Assembly (NCBI GenBank): GCA_031546845.1
Contig: JAVBJT010000006.1
Coordinates: 186,001-250,000, forward strand
DNA from: Azoarcus sp031546845
Lineage (GTDB): Bacteria; Pseudomonadota; Gammaproteobacteria; Burkholderiales; Rhodocyclaceae
Length of the DNA: 64,000 nt
Reading direction: 5' to 3'
Shown piece by piece: positions 9,798-18,723 of this stretch (the first letter of the stretch is position 1; every line of letters starts with the position of its first letter). The notes beneath the pieces were generated by a model that was not told the origin of the DNA, searched no databases, and saw only the letters and a list, made by a program, of their open reading frames with translations. Position numbers and translations under genes: made by a program.

Positions 9798-11528
9798 ATG
9801 ACACCGCTGGCGCGCCACCACAGCATCTTTTTCCTGATCATGCGGCGCATGCGGGCGCCGCTGATCCTGCTCATCGTCATCATGGCGATATCGGTGCTCG
9901 GACTCACCCTTACGCCCGGCGTCGACGCCGACGGCAATCCAAACTCCTTGAGTTTCTTCCACGCCTTTTACTTCATCAGCTATACCGCCACCACTATCGG
10001 TTTCGGTGAAATTCCACAGGCTTTTTCCGACCAGCAACGATTGTGGGTCATCTTCTGCATCTATATGTCGGTGGTCGGCTGGACCTACACGCTGGGCACC
10101 GCGTTCGCCCTGCTCGGCGACCGTGGCCTGCAGCAGGCGATTCGGACGCAACGCTTTGTCCGCGTGGTACGCCGGCTGCGCGAGCCTTTCTACCTGGTAT
10201 GCGGCTACGGCGAAACCGGCCGCCTCATTTGTCGCGCGCTCGACCGCCTCGGCTACCGTGCCGTGGTGCTCGAAGCCGACGAAAACAAAGTGGGAGAAAT
10301 CGACCTCCACAGCTATGTCGCCGATCTGCCCGCGCTCACCGCCAATGCCAGCAACCCGGAAACGCTTCAGTTCGCCGGCCTCACCCACCGTCATTGCGTC
10401 GGCGTGATCGCGCTGACCAATGACGACAGCGCCAATTTGTCCATCGCTATCACCGCGCGTCTGCTGGCGCCGCGCCTGCCCGCCCTGTGCCGGGCCGAAA
10501 CCCGCGAAACCGCGGCCAACATGGGTTCTTTCGGCACACGCCGCATCATCAATCCATTCGAAAAATTCAGCGAGTACCTCGCCCTCGCCCTCCACGCACC
10601 GGCCGCCTGGCACCTACTCACCTGGCTTACCGGACAACCCGGCACCGTTATCGAGCGCCGGCGCAACCCGCCTCGCGGGCAATGGATCGTCTGCGGCAAC
10701 GGCCGCTTCGGCCGCATGCTGGTAGATGCGATGGACACCCAGGCCGTACCGGTGACAATCATCGACCGCGTTTCGCCGGACGATCCTTCCCACCCCTGGG
10801 TACAAGGCGACGGAACCAACGCCAACGCCCTCGAACGGGCGGGTGTGCGCAGCGCCGCCGGCATCGTCGCCTGCACCGGCAACGATGTCGATAATCTTTC
10901 CATCGCCGTCACCGCGCGGGAACGCAATCCCGGCCTGTTCGTGATCGCGCGCCAGAACCACTACGCCAATCACGCGCTGTTCGAGGCGTTCAATTCCGAC
11001 ATCACCGTCATTCCAAGCGAAATTATCGCCAACGAATGTCTCGCACTGCTCGCCACCCCGCTACTCGCGCCTTTCCTCGGCGAAATCAAGCGCCGCGACG
11101 AAGAATGGTGCGGCTGGGTGCTGGAACGGATGACGCAGCGTTTCGGCTGGGCCGCACCCTCCGTGTGGAGCGAACGCATCAACCTGGTCCGTACCCCGGC
11201 GCTTCACCGCCGCCTGATGCGTGGCGAACGGATCGAAATCGGTGCCGTACTGCGCACGCCCGCCAACCGCCACGAAGCAGCCGCTTGCGAAATTCTGTAC
11301 ATGCGCCGCGATGACGACGACGAACCGCTCCTTATCCCCTCTTCGGAAACCTGCCTACGATCCGGCGACGAATTGCTGTTCATCGGTCACGAACACGCCC
11401 GTCACGACCTGGCTCTCATCCTTGCCAATGAGCAGACCCTCACCTACGTCCTCACTGGCGACAATCTACCCGCCGGCCCGGTCTGGGAATTTCTTTCCAG
11501 ACGACAACGCCGCCCCCAGCGGCATTGA
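9798..11528 (+). CDS. Potassium channel with two RCK (TrkA-N) domains
   Basis: A 576-residue channel subunit. It has two membrane helices flanking a pore loop with selectivity filter TATTIGFGE, then two nucleotide-binding RCK domains: the first opens VCGYGETGRLICRALDRLG, the second VCGNGRFGRMLVDAMD. Each has the Rossmann GxGxxG pattern, and C-terminal TrkA-C-like segments follow. RCK domains gate potassium flux by binding nucleotides or ions. ATG 9798 is preferred over the ATG at 9756, which overlaps the upstream gene. Upstream DUF6394 is probably co-transcribed. Filter GFG rather than GYG is common in prokaryotic channels. Confidence 0.88.
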   Translation: MTPLARHHSIFFLIMRRMRAPLILLIVIMAISVLGLTLTPGVDADGNPNSLSFFHAFYFISYTATTIGFGEIPQAFSDQQRLWVIFCIYMSVVGWTYTLGTAFALLGDRGLQQAIRTQRFVRVVRRLREPFYLVCGYGETGRLICRALDRLGYRAVVLEADENKVGEIDLHSYVADLPALTANASNPETLQFAGLTHRHCVGVIALTNDDSANLSIAITARLLAPRLPALCRAETRETAANMGSFGTRRIINPFEKFSEYLALALHAPAAWHLLTWLTGQPGTVIERRRNPPRGQWIVCGNGRFGRMLVDAMDTQAVPVTIIDRVSPDDPSHPWVQGDGTNANALERAGVRSAAGIVACTGNDVDNLSIAVTARERNPGLFVIARQNHYANHALFEAFNSDITVIPSEIIANECLALLATPLLAPFLGEIKRRDEEWCGWVLERMTQRFGWAAPSVWSERINLVRTPALHRRLMRGERIEIGAVLRTPANRHEAAACEILYMRRDDDDEPLLIPSSETCLRSGDELLFIGHEHARHDLALILANEQTLTYVLTGDNLPAGPVWEFLSRRQRRPQRH

Positions 11529-11651
11529 CAGCGCTTCGCGCCGCTTTTTTCTCTGAACCCATTCGTTTGTCGTGGGTCCACCCCGATGATTACTGTCCGT
11601 CGAGGCACTGACACTCTACCCGCGCAGCGCAACGAACGAAGGAGATTGGGT

Positions 11652-11867
11652 ATGTCCAACCATCACACCTACAAGAAAATCGAACTGGTCGGCTCTTCGC
11701 GCACCAGCATCGAGGATGCGATCAACAATGCCCTGGCCGAAGCGGCTAAAAGCATCGAGCTCATGGAATGGTTCGAGGTGGTCGATACCCGTGGGCATAT
11801 CGAAAACGGCGCGGTCGGCCACTATCAGGTCACGCTCAAGGTTGGCTTCCGTATTGCCAACAGCTAG
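11652..11867 (+). CDS. Dodecin family flavin-binding protein
   Basis: A 71-residue protein starting MSNHHTYKKIELVGSSRTSI. It has the dodecin beta-alpha-beta-beta pattern: a first strand, a helix (SIEDAINNALAEAAKSI), then EWFEVVDTRGHIENG and the closing strand HYQVTLKVGFRI. Dodecins form hollow dodecamers that store and protect riboflavin or FMN; the flavin-stacking Trp is in the ELMEWFEV segment. A strong AAGGAGA ribosome site lies before ATG 11652. It is monocistronic, with a terminator-like hairpin about 80 bases downstream. Confidence 0.93.
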   Translation: MSNHHTYKKIELVGSSRTSIEDAINNALAEAAKSIELMEWFEVVDTRGHIENGAVGHYQVTLKVGFRIANS

Positions 11868-11946
11868 GACTTTTTTTGTTTGTCACGTGCCCCTGTCATA
11901 CTAGCGGGGTAGGTGGATTTACGCGCCGGGAGATCCCGGTTTTTCG

Positions 11947-11966
11947 GCCCGTTCGGGCCTTTTCCT
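11947..11966 (+). terminator. Hairpin with T-run after dodecin
   Basis: GGCCCG-TT-CGGGCC followed by TTTT. It could end the dodecin transcript; it lies just 25 bases before the next gene, so an attenuator in the leader of that gene is also possible. Confidence 0.5.
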
Positions 11967-11990
11967 GTAAATGACGAGGGAGCGTTACCG

Positions 11991-12212
11991 ATGAAGAAGT
12001 TTCTGATTGCTGTGGGAGTTTTCGCCCTGACGGGCAACGTATTTGCCGCCGGCAAGCCGTGCGAAGAGTTGAAGTCGGAGATCGAAGCGAAGATCAAGGC
12101 CAATGGCGTCCCCGCCTTCACCCTGGAGGTCGTCGACAAGGACAGCGCGACCGACAAGAAGGTCGTCGGCACCTGTGAAGGCGGTACAAAGAAAATCACC
12201 TATTCGAAGTAA
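11991..12212 (+). CDS. DUF1161 family small periplasmic protein
   Basis: A 73-residue secreted protein: signal peptide of about 20 residues (MKKFLIAVGVFALTGNVFAA), then a short domain with two cysteines (KPCEELKSEI and GTCEGGTKKI) that can form a disulfide. The sequence pattern fits DUF1161, of unknown function. GAGGGAG precedes the ATG. A strong terminator follows the gene. Confidence 0.85.
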   Translation: MKKFLIAVGVFALTGNVFAAGKPCEELKSEIEAKIKANGVPAFTLEVVDKDSATDKKVVGTCEGGTKKITYSK

Positions 12213-12231
12213 GCCCCACAAGACAACCGAC

Positions 12232-12270
12232 AGGCCGGGCGCCCGTAAGGGGCCCGGCCTTTTTCTTTTC
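12232..12270 (+). terminator. Strong Rho-independent terminator
   Basis: GGCCGGGC-GCCCGTAAGGG-GCCCGGCC stem followed by TTTTTCTTTT, 20 bases after the DUF1161 stop. Confidence 0.85.
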
Positions 12271-12480
12271 ACCCTATTGATCCGGCCCCCTTAAACAATT
12301 TTATGCATCATAGATTTTCATCAACAGTGCTGTAGCACGGCAAGGCGGCCCAATAGACCTACATCCAATGAGATAATCACCGAGAACTCGGGCCACCGGA
12401 CAGTCCGGCGTCACTCGTATCCTTTCCCATCCGGAAGGCGCGTTCGCGTTTGCGCCGGAAGAAGAGCTCAAAAAAACTCT

Positions 12481-13155
12481 ATGTTCAGCAAGGCCACGTT
12501 CAAATTCCTCGACGAACTCGCAGCCAACAACCGTCGCGAATGGTTCGAGGCGAACAAACCCCGCTACGAATCCCTGGTACGCGAACCCGCACTGGAATTC
12601 ATCGAGGCGATGGCGCCGGAGCTGGAAAAATTCGCGCCCCACTTCCGCGCCGATATCCGCAAAACAGGCGGATCGCTGATGCGCGTATTCCGCGATACGC
12701 GTTTTTCGCGCGATAAGCGCCCCTACAAAACCAACATCGGCATCCAGTTCCGCCACGAACTCGGCAAGGATGTTCATGCGCCGGGGTTTTATCTTCATAT
12801 CGCCGCCGAGGAATGTTTTCTCGGCGTGGGATGCTGGCACCCGGAACCCGGCGCGCTAGGAAAAATCAGGGATTTGATCGCCGAGAACCCCGAAAAATGG
12901 TTCGCGGCCCGCGACGACAAAAAATTTGCCGCTGCATGGACTCTGGAGGGAGACAGGTTAACCCGGCCGCCGCGCGGCTATCCCGCCGACCACATCGCGC
13001 TGGAAGACATCAAACGCAAGGACTTCGTCGGCCTCGCCCCCTTGTCGTACCAGGAAGTGCTCGGTTCCGAACTAGTCAAACTGACCAGCGCCCGCTTTGC
13101 CGCGGCGGGTGCCCTCATGGGTTTTCTGTGTGCAGCGCTGAACGTGCGGTATTGA
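12481..13155 (+). CDS. DUF2461 domain protein (TIGR02453 type)
   Basis: A 224-residue soluble protein. The N terminus FSKATFKFLDELAANNRREWFEANKPRYE and the RDTRFSRDKRPYKTNIGIQF and GFYLHIAAEECFLGVGCW segments are typical of DUF2461, a conserved family of unknown biochemical role. No partner gene is close: the 200 bases upstream show no other coding sequence that I can support. Only the ribosome site GAAGAAGAG is visible before the ATG. Confidence 0.88.
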   Translation: MFSKATFKFLDELAANNRREWFEANKPRYESLVREPALEFIEAMAPELEKFAPHFRADIRKTGGSLMRVFRDTRFSRDKRPYKTNIGIQFRHELGKDVHAPGFYLHIAAEECFLGVGCWHPEPGALGKIRDLIAENPEKWFAARDDKKFAAAWTLEGDRLTRPPRGYPADHIALEDIKRKDFVGLAPLSYQEVLGSELVKLTSARFAAAGALMGFLCAALNVRY

Positions 13156-13456
13156 ATCCTTGCCATACGGCAGCCATGCGAAACACCAGCGCACAAGCCG
13201 GGAAAGTATAAAAACCCATCTCATGAATCGCATCGGTTCGCGCACCGGGCCCAGCCTTGTGAGCCACCCCCCGCGCAAACAACAACCGCCACACCGTCCC
13301 GACGCAGCGGTTTTCTCTATCTGACATAATCGAAACGCTCGCGGTGGCGACAGACCGCCAAGCGGCATCGTCGGCGCGCAGGCCACCAAGCCATGTCCCC
13401 ACGACACGAAGACGGCATGCCTTCCCCCACGCATTTCACCCAGGAGAGACATTCTC
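13156..13456. other. Intergenic stretch without recognisable gene
   Basis: Three hundred bases between the DUF2461 and GST genes. Short open frames exist on both strands but have no ribosome site or family-like sequence. The last 15 bases hold the GST ribosome site (AGGAGA). Small local hairpins (GGCGGTC-type) are present; I see no riboswitch or RNA gene. Confidence 0.5.
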
Positions 13457-14059
13457 ATGAAGCTGTATTACGCCACCGGCGCCTGCTCCCTCTCGCCCCA
13501 TATCGTGCTGCGCGAAGCCGGCGCCGATTTCACCCTCGTCCGCGTCGATCTGACGACGAAGAAAACCGATCAGGGCATGGATTTCGCCGCAATCAACCCC
13601 AAAGGCTACATTCCCGCGCTGGAGTTGGATAACGGCGCGCTGCTCACCGAAGGGCCGGCCATCGTGCAATACATCGCCGACCAATTCCCGCAAGCCGGGC
13701 TCGCTCCCGTTCCCGGCACGCTGGAGCGCGCGCGCCTGCAAGAATGGCTGACTTTCATCGGCACCGAGATACACAAATCCTTCAGCCCGCTGTTCCGCTC
13801 GCAAAACGAGGAATGGCGCCAGGCGGCCATCGCCAATCTGGAGCGCCGCTTCGACTTCACCGCCCGCCACCTGGCCAATCAGCCCTATCTGCTGGGCGAA
13901 CACTTTTCCGTTGCCGATGCTTATCTGTTCACCGTGCTCAGATGGACCAAGCTGGTGAAATTCGACCTGACCCGCTGGCCCGTGCTGTGCGCCTACTGCG
14001 ACCGCATCGCCGAACGCCCCGCCGTGCGCGCGGCCTTGAGCGCGGAAGGGCTCAGCTAA
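13457..14059 (+). CDS. gstA: Beta-class glutathione S-transferase
   Basis: A 200-residue cytosolic enzyme that conjugates glutathione to electrophiles. The thioredoxin-like N-terminal domain begins MKLYYATGACSLSPHIVLRE with the beta-class Cys10, and the glutathione-contact motif NPKGYIPALELD and LTEGPAIVQYIAD follow. The helical C-terminal domain ends with the FSVADAYLF motif (N-capping box). Length and motifs match bacterial GstA. ATG is preceded by AGGAGA. It appears to be transcribed alone. Confidence 0.93.
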   Translation: MKLYYATGACSLSPHIVLREAGADFTLVRVDLTTKKTDQGMDFAAINPKGYIPALELDNGALLTEGPAIVQYIADQFPQAGLAPVPGTLERARLQEWLTFIGTEIHKSFSPLFRSQNEEWRQAAIANLERRFDFTARHLANQPYLLGEHFSVADAYLFTVLRWTKLVKFDLTRWPVLCAYCDRIAERPAVRAALSAEGLS

Positions 14060-14076
14060 CCCCCTTCGGCTACCCC

Positions 14077-14295
14077 CTATTCCGCCGCGACGAGAACAAT
14101 CTCCTTTCCGTCGAACACTACCCGCTGGCCGGGCCTCAGCTTGGCCCGCTTGCGGGACTCCGGCCGTCCATCCACCTTCACCCGCCCCAATGCCACGGCG
14201 GCATGCGCCGCACCGCCCGAATCCACGAGCGCGGCGGCCTTGAGCAATTGATCGAGCTGGATATAAGCGCCACGCACGACAAAAGAAATCGACAT
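14077..14295 (-). CDS. S4-domain RNA-binding protein (YbcJ-like)
   Basis: A 72-residue protein that is essentially one S4 fold: YIQLDQLLKAAALVDSGG, then GRVKVDGRPESRKRAKLRPG and a closing VVFDGKEIVLV strand. Such small S4 proteins bind structured RNA, probably ribosomal or tRNA. ATG 14295 is chosen over an upstream in-frame start because AGGGG lies directly before it and the protein begins at the family position. It converges with gstA. Confidence 0.85.
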   Translation of the reverse strand: MSISFVVRGAYIQLDQLLKAAALVDSGGAAHAAVALGRVKVDGRPESRKRAKLRPGQRVVFDGKEIVLVAAE

Positions 14296-14430
14296 ACCCC
14301 TGCGCTCCGCAAAATCCGTATGAAATAACTGTAAACACCCACGCAGCACGATACCGGCAACGCACTATCCGCCTGTGCCCGTGTCAAAATGCCGTCATTG
14401 TCCCTCGCGGCCCGCGCCCATGACCAGCCC

Positions 14431-15330
14431 ATGACTCATACGCCGACCGACGCTACCGACCTGCTCGGACAACTCGACCGCCGCACCGCCTCCGCGCTCG
14501 ACGGCGGCGCGCTGCTTCCCATCCATACCGAACAGGCCGGCGTCGCCGACGGCGGCATCTGTTTCACCGTGCGCTGGGTTTCCTCCCTCGCGCACAAAGA
14601 CGCGGCGCGCGTTGCGGCTGTTACCCGCCGCGATCCCGACTTCAACCCTTTCCTGCCGCCGGACCCGGCTCTGACCGTCACCACACTCGGCCCCAAACAC
14701 CTCGCGGTACTGAACAAATACCCCGTGATCGAGCGCCACCTGCTGATCGTCACTTGCGCCTTCGAAGCGCAAACGGCCCCGCTCACACCCGCCGATTTCG
14801 CCGCGCTGACGCAAGTCATGTCGCGCCACGGCGGGCTCGGCTTTTACAACGGCGGCGCCGACGCCGGCGCAAGCCAGGCGCACCGGCACCTGCAATGGCT
14901 GCCCGCCCCCGCTGGGCTCGACGCTTTCACCGTGGCGCTGCCACCTACCCGCGCCGGCGACGCCACGCGCGCACCCCTACCGTGGGCGCATTGCTTCATC
15001 CGCCTGGATGAAACGGCATGGGCGGACGAAACCATCGCCGCACTGGCGCTACAGGCGGCTTTCTCCACCGCATGCGCCCTGCTCGGCCTGCCCGCCACGG
15101 CCGACCCGATGCCGCCTTACAACCTGTTGATCGACCGCGCCTGGTTATTGCTCGTGCCGCGCAGCCGGGAAAAACACAACGGCATCTCGGTCAACGCGCT
15201 TGGCTACGCTGGCTCGCTGTTCGTGCGCAACCCGGAGCAAATCGATGCGCTGCGTGGACAAGCGCACGACAGCGCATGCGGCGCGTCCAATCCGCTCACC
15301 ATTCTTGCCGGTGTCGGCTGCCCGGCCTGA
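14431..15330 (+). CDS. ATP adenylyltransferase / Ap4A phosphorylase-like protein
   Basis: About 299 residues. Diagnostic pieces are RRDPDFNPFLPPDPALTV, YPVIERHLLIVTCAFE and the catalytic HIT-superfamily motif SQAHRHLQWLP, with histidines spaced as in Ap4A phosphorylases. These enzymes phosphorolyse diadenosine tetraphosphate to ATP and ADP and so control this alarmone. The start is unsure: ATG 14431 gives MTHTPTDATDLLGQLDRR; an in-frame ATG at 14389 would add 14 residues; neither has a clear ribosome site. Confidence 0.85.
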   Translation: MTHTPTDATDLLGQLDRRTASALDGGALLPIHTEQAGVADGGICFTVRWVSSLAHKDAARVAAVTRRDPDFNPFLPPDPALTVTTLGPKHLAVLNKYPVIERHLLIVTCAFEAQTAPLTPADFAALTQVMSRHGGLGFYNGGADAGASQAHRHLQWLPAPAGLDAFTVALPPTRAGDATRAPLPWAHCFIRLDETAWADETIAALALQAAFSTACALLGLPATADPMPPYNLLIDRAWLLLVPRSREKHNGISVNALGYAGSLFVRNPEQIDALRGQAHDSACGASNPLTILAGVGCPA

Positions 15331-15356
15331 GCACGACCCAACATACCGCCCAGATT

Positions 15357-15914
15357 TTGAACGCCTACGAAATTACCGATTCGCCAAAACTGCAACGTGC
15401 AATCTATGCGGGTTCCCTGCTCGGCATGGGCGTCTTGTTGTTTTACACCGCGTTCTGGAACCTCCGTTCCTGTCGCGGCGGAACGGCTGCCGATACCGCC
15501 ATGCTCATCATCGGCGCCGCGCTTGCCGTCATCGGTTTCGCGTGGTGGTTGCTTCCCGTACGCGCGCCTCGCGCTTTGCTGAAAGCCAACCATGTCGGGC
15601 TATACCTTTCTGAACACATTCCTCCACGACAAAACGAAAACCCCCTATATGCGCCCTGGCCCTGCGTTGGCACTGCTGCATTGGAATTTTCCGGAGATAT
15701 ATGGCACCTGAAAATCCCGATTGCCATCCCGGAACACGATCGGGTTCGCCTACGGAACCGAGCTGGCGGCTTTGCCCGCGGAGCCGGCGGGTTCGTCGAT
15801 TTCATGGTCCCGGTTCCCACCAAACGCAAAGGGCACCAAGCACTCGCCGCACTGGATCTTTTACGTCAGCACCCAGCCCCCGCGCCAACCGGCCAAGCCA
15901 CGCGCACTTTATGA
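15357..15914 (+). CDS. Hypothetical membrane protein
   Basis: About 185 residues, no family recognised. Two hydrophobic segments near the N terminus (YAGSLLGMGVLLFYTAF and MLIIGAALAVIGFAWWLLPV) are followed by a soluble part with alternating strands (WHLKIPIAIPEHDRVRL, GGFVDFMVPVP) and a proline-rich tail. There is no ATG at the front; TTG 15357 is the best candidate, giving LNAYEITDSPKLQRAI, with no strong ribosome site. It starts 26 bases after the Ap4A phosphorylase stop and may be translated from the same transcript. Confidence 0.5.
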   Translation: MNAYEITDSPKLQRAIYAGSLLGMGVLLFYTAFWNLRSCRGGTAADTAMLIIGAALAVIGFAWWLLPVRAPRALLKANHVGLYLSEHIPPRQNENPLYAPWPCVGTAALEFSGDIWHLKIPIAIPEHDRVRLRNRAGGFARGAGGFVDFMVPVPTKRKGHQALAALDLLRQHPAPAPTGQATRTL

Positions 15915-16241
15915 CAAAGCCGGCAAACCATGACGGCGGCGGGCGCGCTCACACCCCTCCTCACCGATACCAAGCGCGGCATAAGGGGCAAAGTCGCGGC
16001 ATGGCGACGGCCGCTGCGGATAAATGCCACACACCGCCGACTGGCCGATCTCCCCCTCCAGCGCGGCGCAGCGTGGCGCCCCGCCATCGGTGCCGCGCAT
16101 TCTGACCAGCGTTGCCGTCACCGGCACGGTCAGCGCGTCCGGCACGCCACCGGGCATGGCGCTCGCCAGCCCGGCGCAGTGGAAATCGACGCGAAAAGCC
16201 GCGCAGCAGGCACCGCAGCGGGTACAAGGGTTGTCGGCCAT
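15909..16241 (-). CDS. YkgJ family cysteine cluster protein
   Basis: A 110-residue protein beginning MADNPCTRCGACCAAFRVDF. The Cys-x2-Cys-x2-CC pattern, a central RCAALEG, and the later CGIYPQRPSPCRDF are the UPF0153/YkgJ signature, thought to bind zinc or an iron-sulfur cluster. Function is unknown. ATG 16241 was chosen at the family start; the open frame continues far upstream only by chance. It follows the SEC-C gene by 22 bases and is probably co-transcribed with it. Confidence 0.85.
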   Translation of the reverse strand: MADNPCTRCGACCAAFRVDFHCAGLASAMPGGVPDALTVPVTATLVRMRGTDGGAPRCAALEGEIGQSAVCGIYPQRPSPCRDFAPYAALGIGEEGCERARRRHGLPALS

Positions 16242-16263
16242 CGCGTCGTTCCCGCAGTCGCCT

Positions 16264-16974
16264 TCAGTCGCGATCGGCCCCGCAGCATTTCTTGAATTTC
16301 TTGCCGCTGCCGCACGAGCACAGATCATTGCGCCCCGGCCCCGCCGCGACCGGCACGACAGGAACGCCAACGGGTAGCGGCGCGGGGGCAGGCAAGTCGA
16401 GTTCGCGCCAGTAGTCGAAAATATCGAGCACGCCTTCGCCGGCCGTTTCCAGCCATTCCAGGCGCATCTCATCGCTGGCCGCACCGGCATCTTCCGCCGC
16501 CCACGGCGCCAGTATGTCGTCGATCTGCCCGCGCACTGCTTCGGCGGCCTCGGCGGCAACATCGTTTTCCCAATCCTGCGGCCACAGTTCCAGCCCTTGC
16601 AGGAAACCCGCCATCCACTCCTCTCCGATCTTCAACGTATCGCCTTCCGCGATGGCGAAGCAGAACGGCTCCCAACCATCTTCCTCGCAAAAAGTCGCCG
16701 TCAGTTCATTGTAGTACGACAGCACCAGCCGGATCGCCCGTTGCACGCCGCTACCGGAGCCAAAACCGACCTCGTCACCATGCGCGGACCAGACCGCCGG
16801 CAGCCAACGCTCGGGGGCGATGAGTTGCGGCGAAATGAGGACCGCCGCGAGAAAGCCGTCGAGCATTTCCAGGTCCATGCAGTCTTCGGGCACGACATCC
16901 GAAGTCAGAATCTCTTCGAGTGCCTCGAAATCCTCGTCGCTCATCATGCTGGGGTTCGGAACATCGGCTGACAT
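16264..16974 (-). CDS. UPF0149/YecA family protein with C-terminal SEC-C motif
   Basis: A 236-residue protein. The first 180 residues fit the YecA/UPF0149 helical fold (DLEMLDGFLAAVLISPQLI, GWEPFCFAIAEGD, WMAGFLQGLELWPQDW). The tail, after a proline/valine linker, is the SEC-C zinc motif (RNDLCSCGSGKKFKKCCG) best known from SecA. SEC-C binds zinc and can contact ribosomes; YecA-type proteins have been linked to ribosome association. It leads a short run with the YkgJ gene. Confidence 0.88.
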   Translation of the reverse strand: MSADVPNPSMMSDEDFEALEEILTSDVVPEDCMDLEMLDGFLAAVLISPQLIAPERWLPAVWSAHGDEVGFGSGSGVQRAIRLVLSYYNELTATFCEEDGWEPFCFAIAEGDTLKIGEEWMAGFLQGLELWPQDWENDVAAEAAEAVRGQIDDILAPWAAEDAGAASDEMRLEWLETAGEGVLDIFDYWRELDLPAPAPLPVGVPVVPVAAGPGRNDLCSCGSGKKFKKCCGADRD

Positions 16975-17004
16975 GGGTGGTTCTCCAGGAAACGGGGGGT
17001 TACG

Positions 17005-17676
17005 TTACGGATTCAGGTCCACCGCAACGCGAAAAAGGGGTTGGCCGGAATCACGGTATTTTCGCTCGAACGGCGTAAGCGGGGAGGTAGCCTCGAACGC
17101 CTCCCAAACCACTTCGCGCCCAATTACCAGACTCAGCGCCACAGCAAACTCTTCAATATACACGCGCCAGTTGCTGCGACATTCGAGTATGCCACCCAAG
17201 CCAGCGATGAACGGAAAAACAGGGTGTGCATGCCAACGCCGGGCAAGGTGGCCGATTTTTGGCCATGGATTCGGGTACAGAATGTACTGGCGCGCGAAGC
17301 GCAGCCTAGCCTCGGCGGCCAACCGCCAGAAATCGACCAGATCGGCGCGCACAAACACCAGATTGCGCGGCAGCAGCGCCTGCGGATAGGGTTTGCGCCG
17401 TTGCAAGCGCTCTTCGGACTGATCGACGCCGATCACCCAGTGATCGGAATAAGCGCGGGCAAGCTCAATCGTGCTGTGGCCGACGCCGCAGCCGGCATCC
17501 AAAATCAGCGGCGCGGCGCCATCCCAACCCTGCAACGCGGCTTCGAACGCGGCGCGGTTGTAGTCGGCGAACGGTTTGCGGAACGGCTCAGCGCAATGCT
17601 TCGCCACGCGCCGGGCAAGCGCTTCATGTACGCCTTGCTGCGCGCTCGACGGAATACGGGAATTGGCGTAGCTCAC
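17005..17676 (-). CDS. TrmB-like tRNA (guanine-N7-)-methyltransferase family protein
   Basis: A 223-residue SAM-dependent methyltransferase. Motif I is LILDAGCGVGHSTIELA, followed by an acidic Rossmann residue (VIGVDQSEERL) and the TrmB-type YPNPWPK motif. The final PLTPFERKYRDSGQPLFRV also resembles TrmB, which makes m7G46 in tRNA. Length and the HLARRWHAHP segment fit a shorter divergent branch, so the exact target should be treated as probable. Start is a GTG. The gene ends 30 bases before the SEC-C gene and may head that operon. Confidence 0.8.
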   Translation of the reverse strand: MSYANSRIPSSAQQGVHEALARRVAKHCAEPFRKPFADYNRAAFEAALQGWDGAAPLILDAGCGVGHSTIELARAYSDHWVIGVDQSEERLQRRKPYPQALLPRNLVFVRADLVDFWRLAAEARLRFARQYILYPNPWPKIGHLARRWHAHPVFPFIAGLGGILECRSNWRVYIEEFAVALSLVIGREVVWEAFEATSPLTPFERKYRDSGQPLFRVAVDLNP

Positions 17677-17700
17677 AGCGCCTGACTCATTTCATCTGGC

Positions 17701-18684
17701 TCACAACGCGCCCGCCGGCATGATGCCGATTCCGTGGCGAACGAGAGCGGCATCGATCTCGGGCATTGCACGCAAGGCGCGTACCTCGGCAAACAGCGCC
17801 GCCGCCTGCGGAAAATTCAACGTCAACAGCTTCAACCATTGTTTGATGCGCCCCGGCGCATGGCGCGCTTCGACTCTGCGCAGCACGCGCGCGCGAAAGT
17901 CGCTCAGCATCGGCAGCAAGCGCGCCCACTCCCCGGCGCGCGCAAGCTCATCGGGCGCGGCCAGCTCACCACGACTCAGCCGTTCGACCAGGAACGGATC
18001 GGCGACCGCGCCACGCCCCAGCATAACGTCGCCAACCCCCGAAACCGCCCGGCAACGCATCCAATCCGCCGCCGACCACACCTCGCCGTTGGCGATCACC
18101 GGCATCGCCACCGCATCGGCAATCCGTCCTACCCATTCCCAATGCGCCGGTGGTCGATACGCATCGGCTTTGGTACGGGCATGCACAACCAATTCGGCCA
18201 CCCCGGCGGCGGCAAGCGCCCGTGCGCAATCGAGCGCGCGGGCGGTATCCTTCACGCCCAAACGCATCTTCGCCGTCAGCGGAATCTCCGCCGGCAACGT
18301 GTGGCGCACGGCTACCGCAATGCGGTACAACAATTCCGGCTCGTTCAGCAACACAGCGCCGCCACGATGACGATTGACGGTTGGCGCCGGGCAACCAAAG
18401 TTCAAATCCACCGCGGACGGCGCGAGCGCGCCCAAGCGAGCGGCGTTGTCGCCCATGCAGGCCGGATCGGAACCCAATAACTGAACCCGCACCGGCGTAC
18501 CCGCCACCGTACGGCTCCCACGATCGAGTTCGGGGGCAATGCGGCGGAAAAAGCGCTCGGGCAGCACGGTGCCGGAAACACGGGCAAATTCGGTCACCGC
18601 GCAGTCGTAGCCCGGCACGCGCGTCAGCACGGCGCGCAACGCTTCATCGAGCAGACCCTCCATCGGTGCAAGCAGCAAACGCAC
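17701..18684 (-). CDS. dusC: tRNA-dihydrouridine synthase, DusC type
   Basis: A 327-residue FMN enzyme that reduces uridine to dihydrouridine in the tRNA D loop (DusC acts on U16). The N terminus VRLLLAPMEGLLDEALRAVL, the catalytic cysteine in DLNFGCPAPTVNRHRGGAVLL, and FMN-binding MRLGVKD and VIANGEVWSA are all present. GTG 18684 is selected over an upstream start because AAGGAAAGGA precedes it and LLAPMEG then lies at the right distance. It lies 24 bases upstream of the TrmB-like gene, giving a tRNA-modification pair. Confidence 0.92.
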   Translation of the reverse strand: MRLLLAPMEGLLDEALRAVLTRVPGYDCAVTEFARVSGTVLPERFFRRIAPELDRGSRTVAGTPVRVQLLGSDPACMGDNAARLGALAPSAVDLNFGCPAPTVNRHRGGAVLLNEPELLYRIAVAVRHTLPAEIPLTAKMRLGVKDTARALDCARALAAAGVAELVVHARTKADAYRPPAHWEWVGRIADAVAMPVIANGEVWSAADWMRCRAVSGVGDVMLGRGAVADPFLVERLSRGELAAPDELARAGEWARLLPMLSDFRARVLRRVEARHAPGRIKQWLKLLTLNFPQAAALFAEVRALRAMPEIDAALVRHGIGIMPAGAL

Positions 18685-18723
18685 GAGAATTCCTTTCCTT
18701 TGCCCCGCGCTTTGGCCGGCCAT

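Noticed and set aside
12301..12840. A 179-codon minus-strand frame over the gap before the DUF2461 gene
   Set aside because: Mostly antisense to the DUF2461 gene; the part in the gap has no start signal or family-like sequence.
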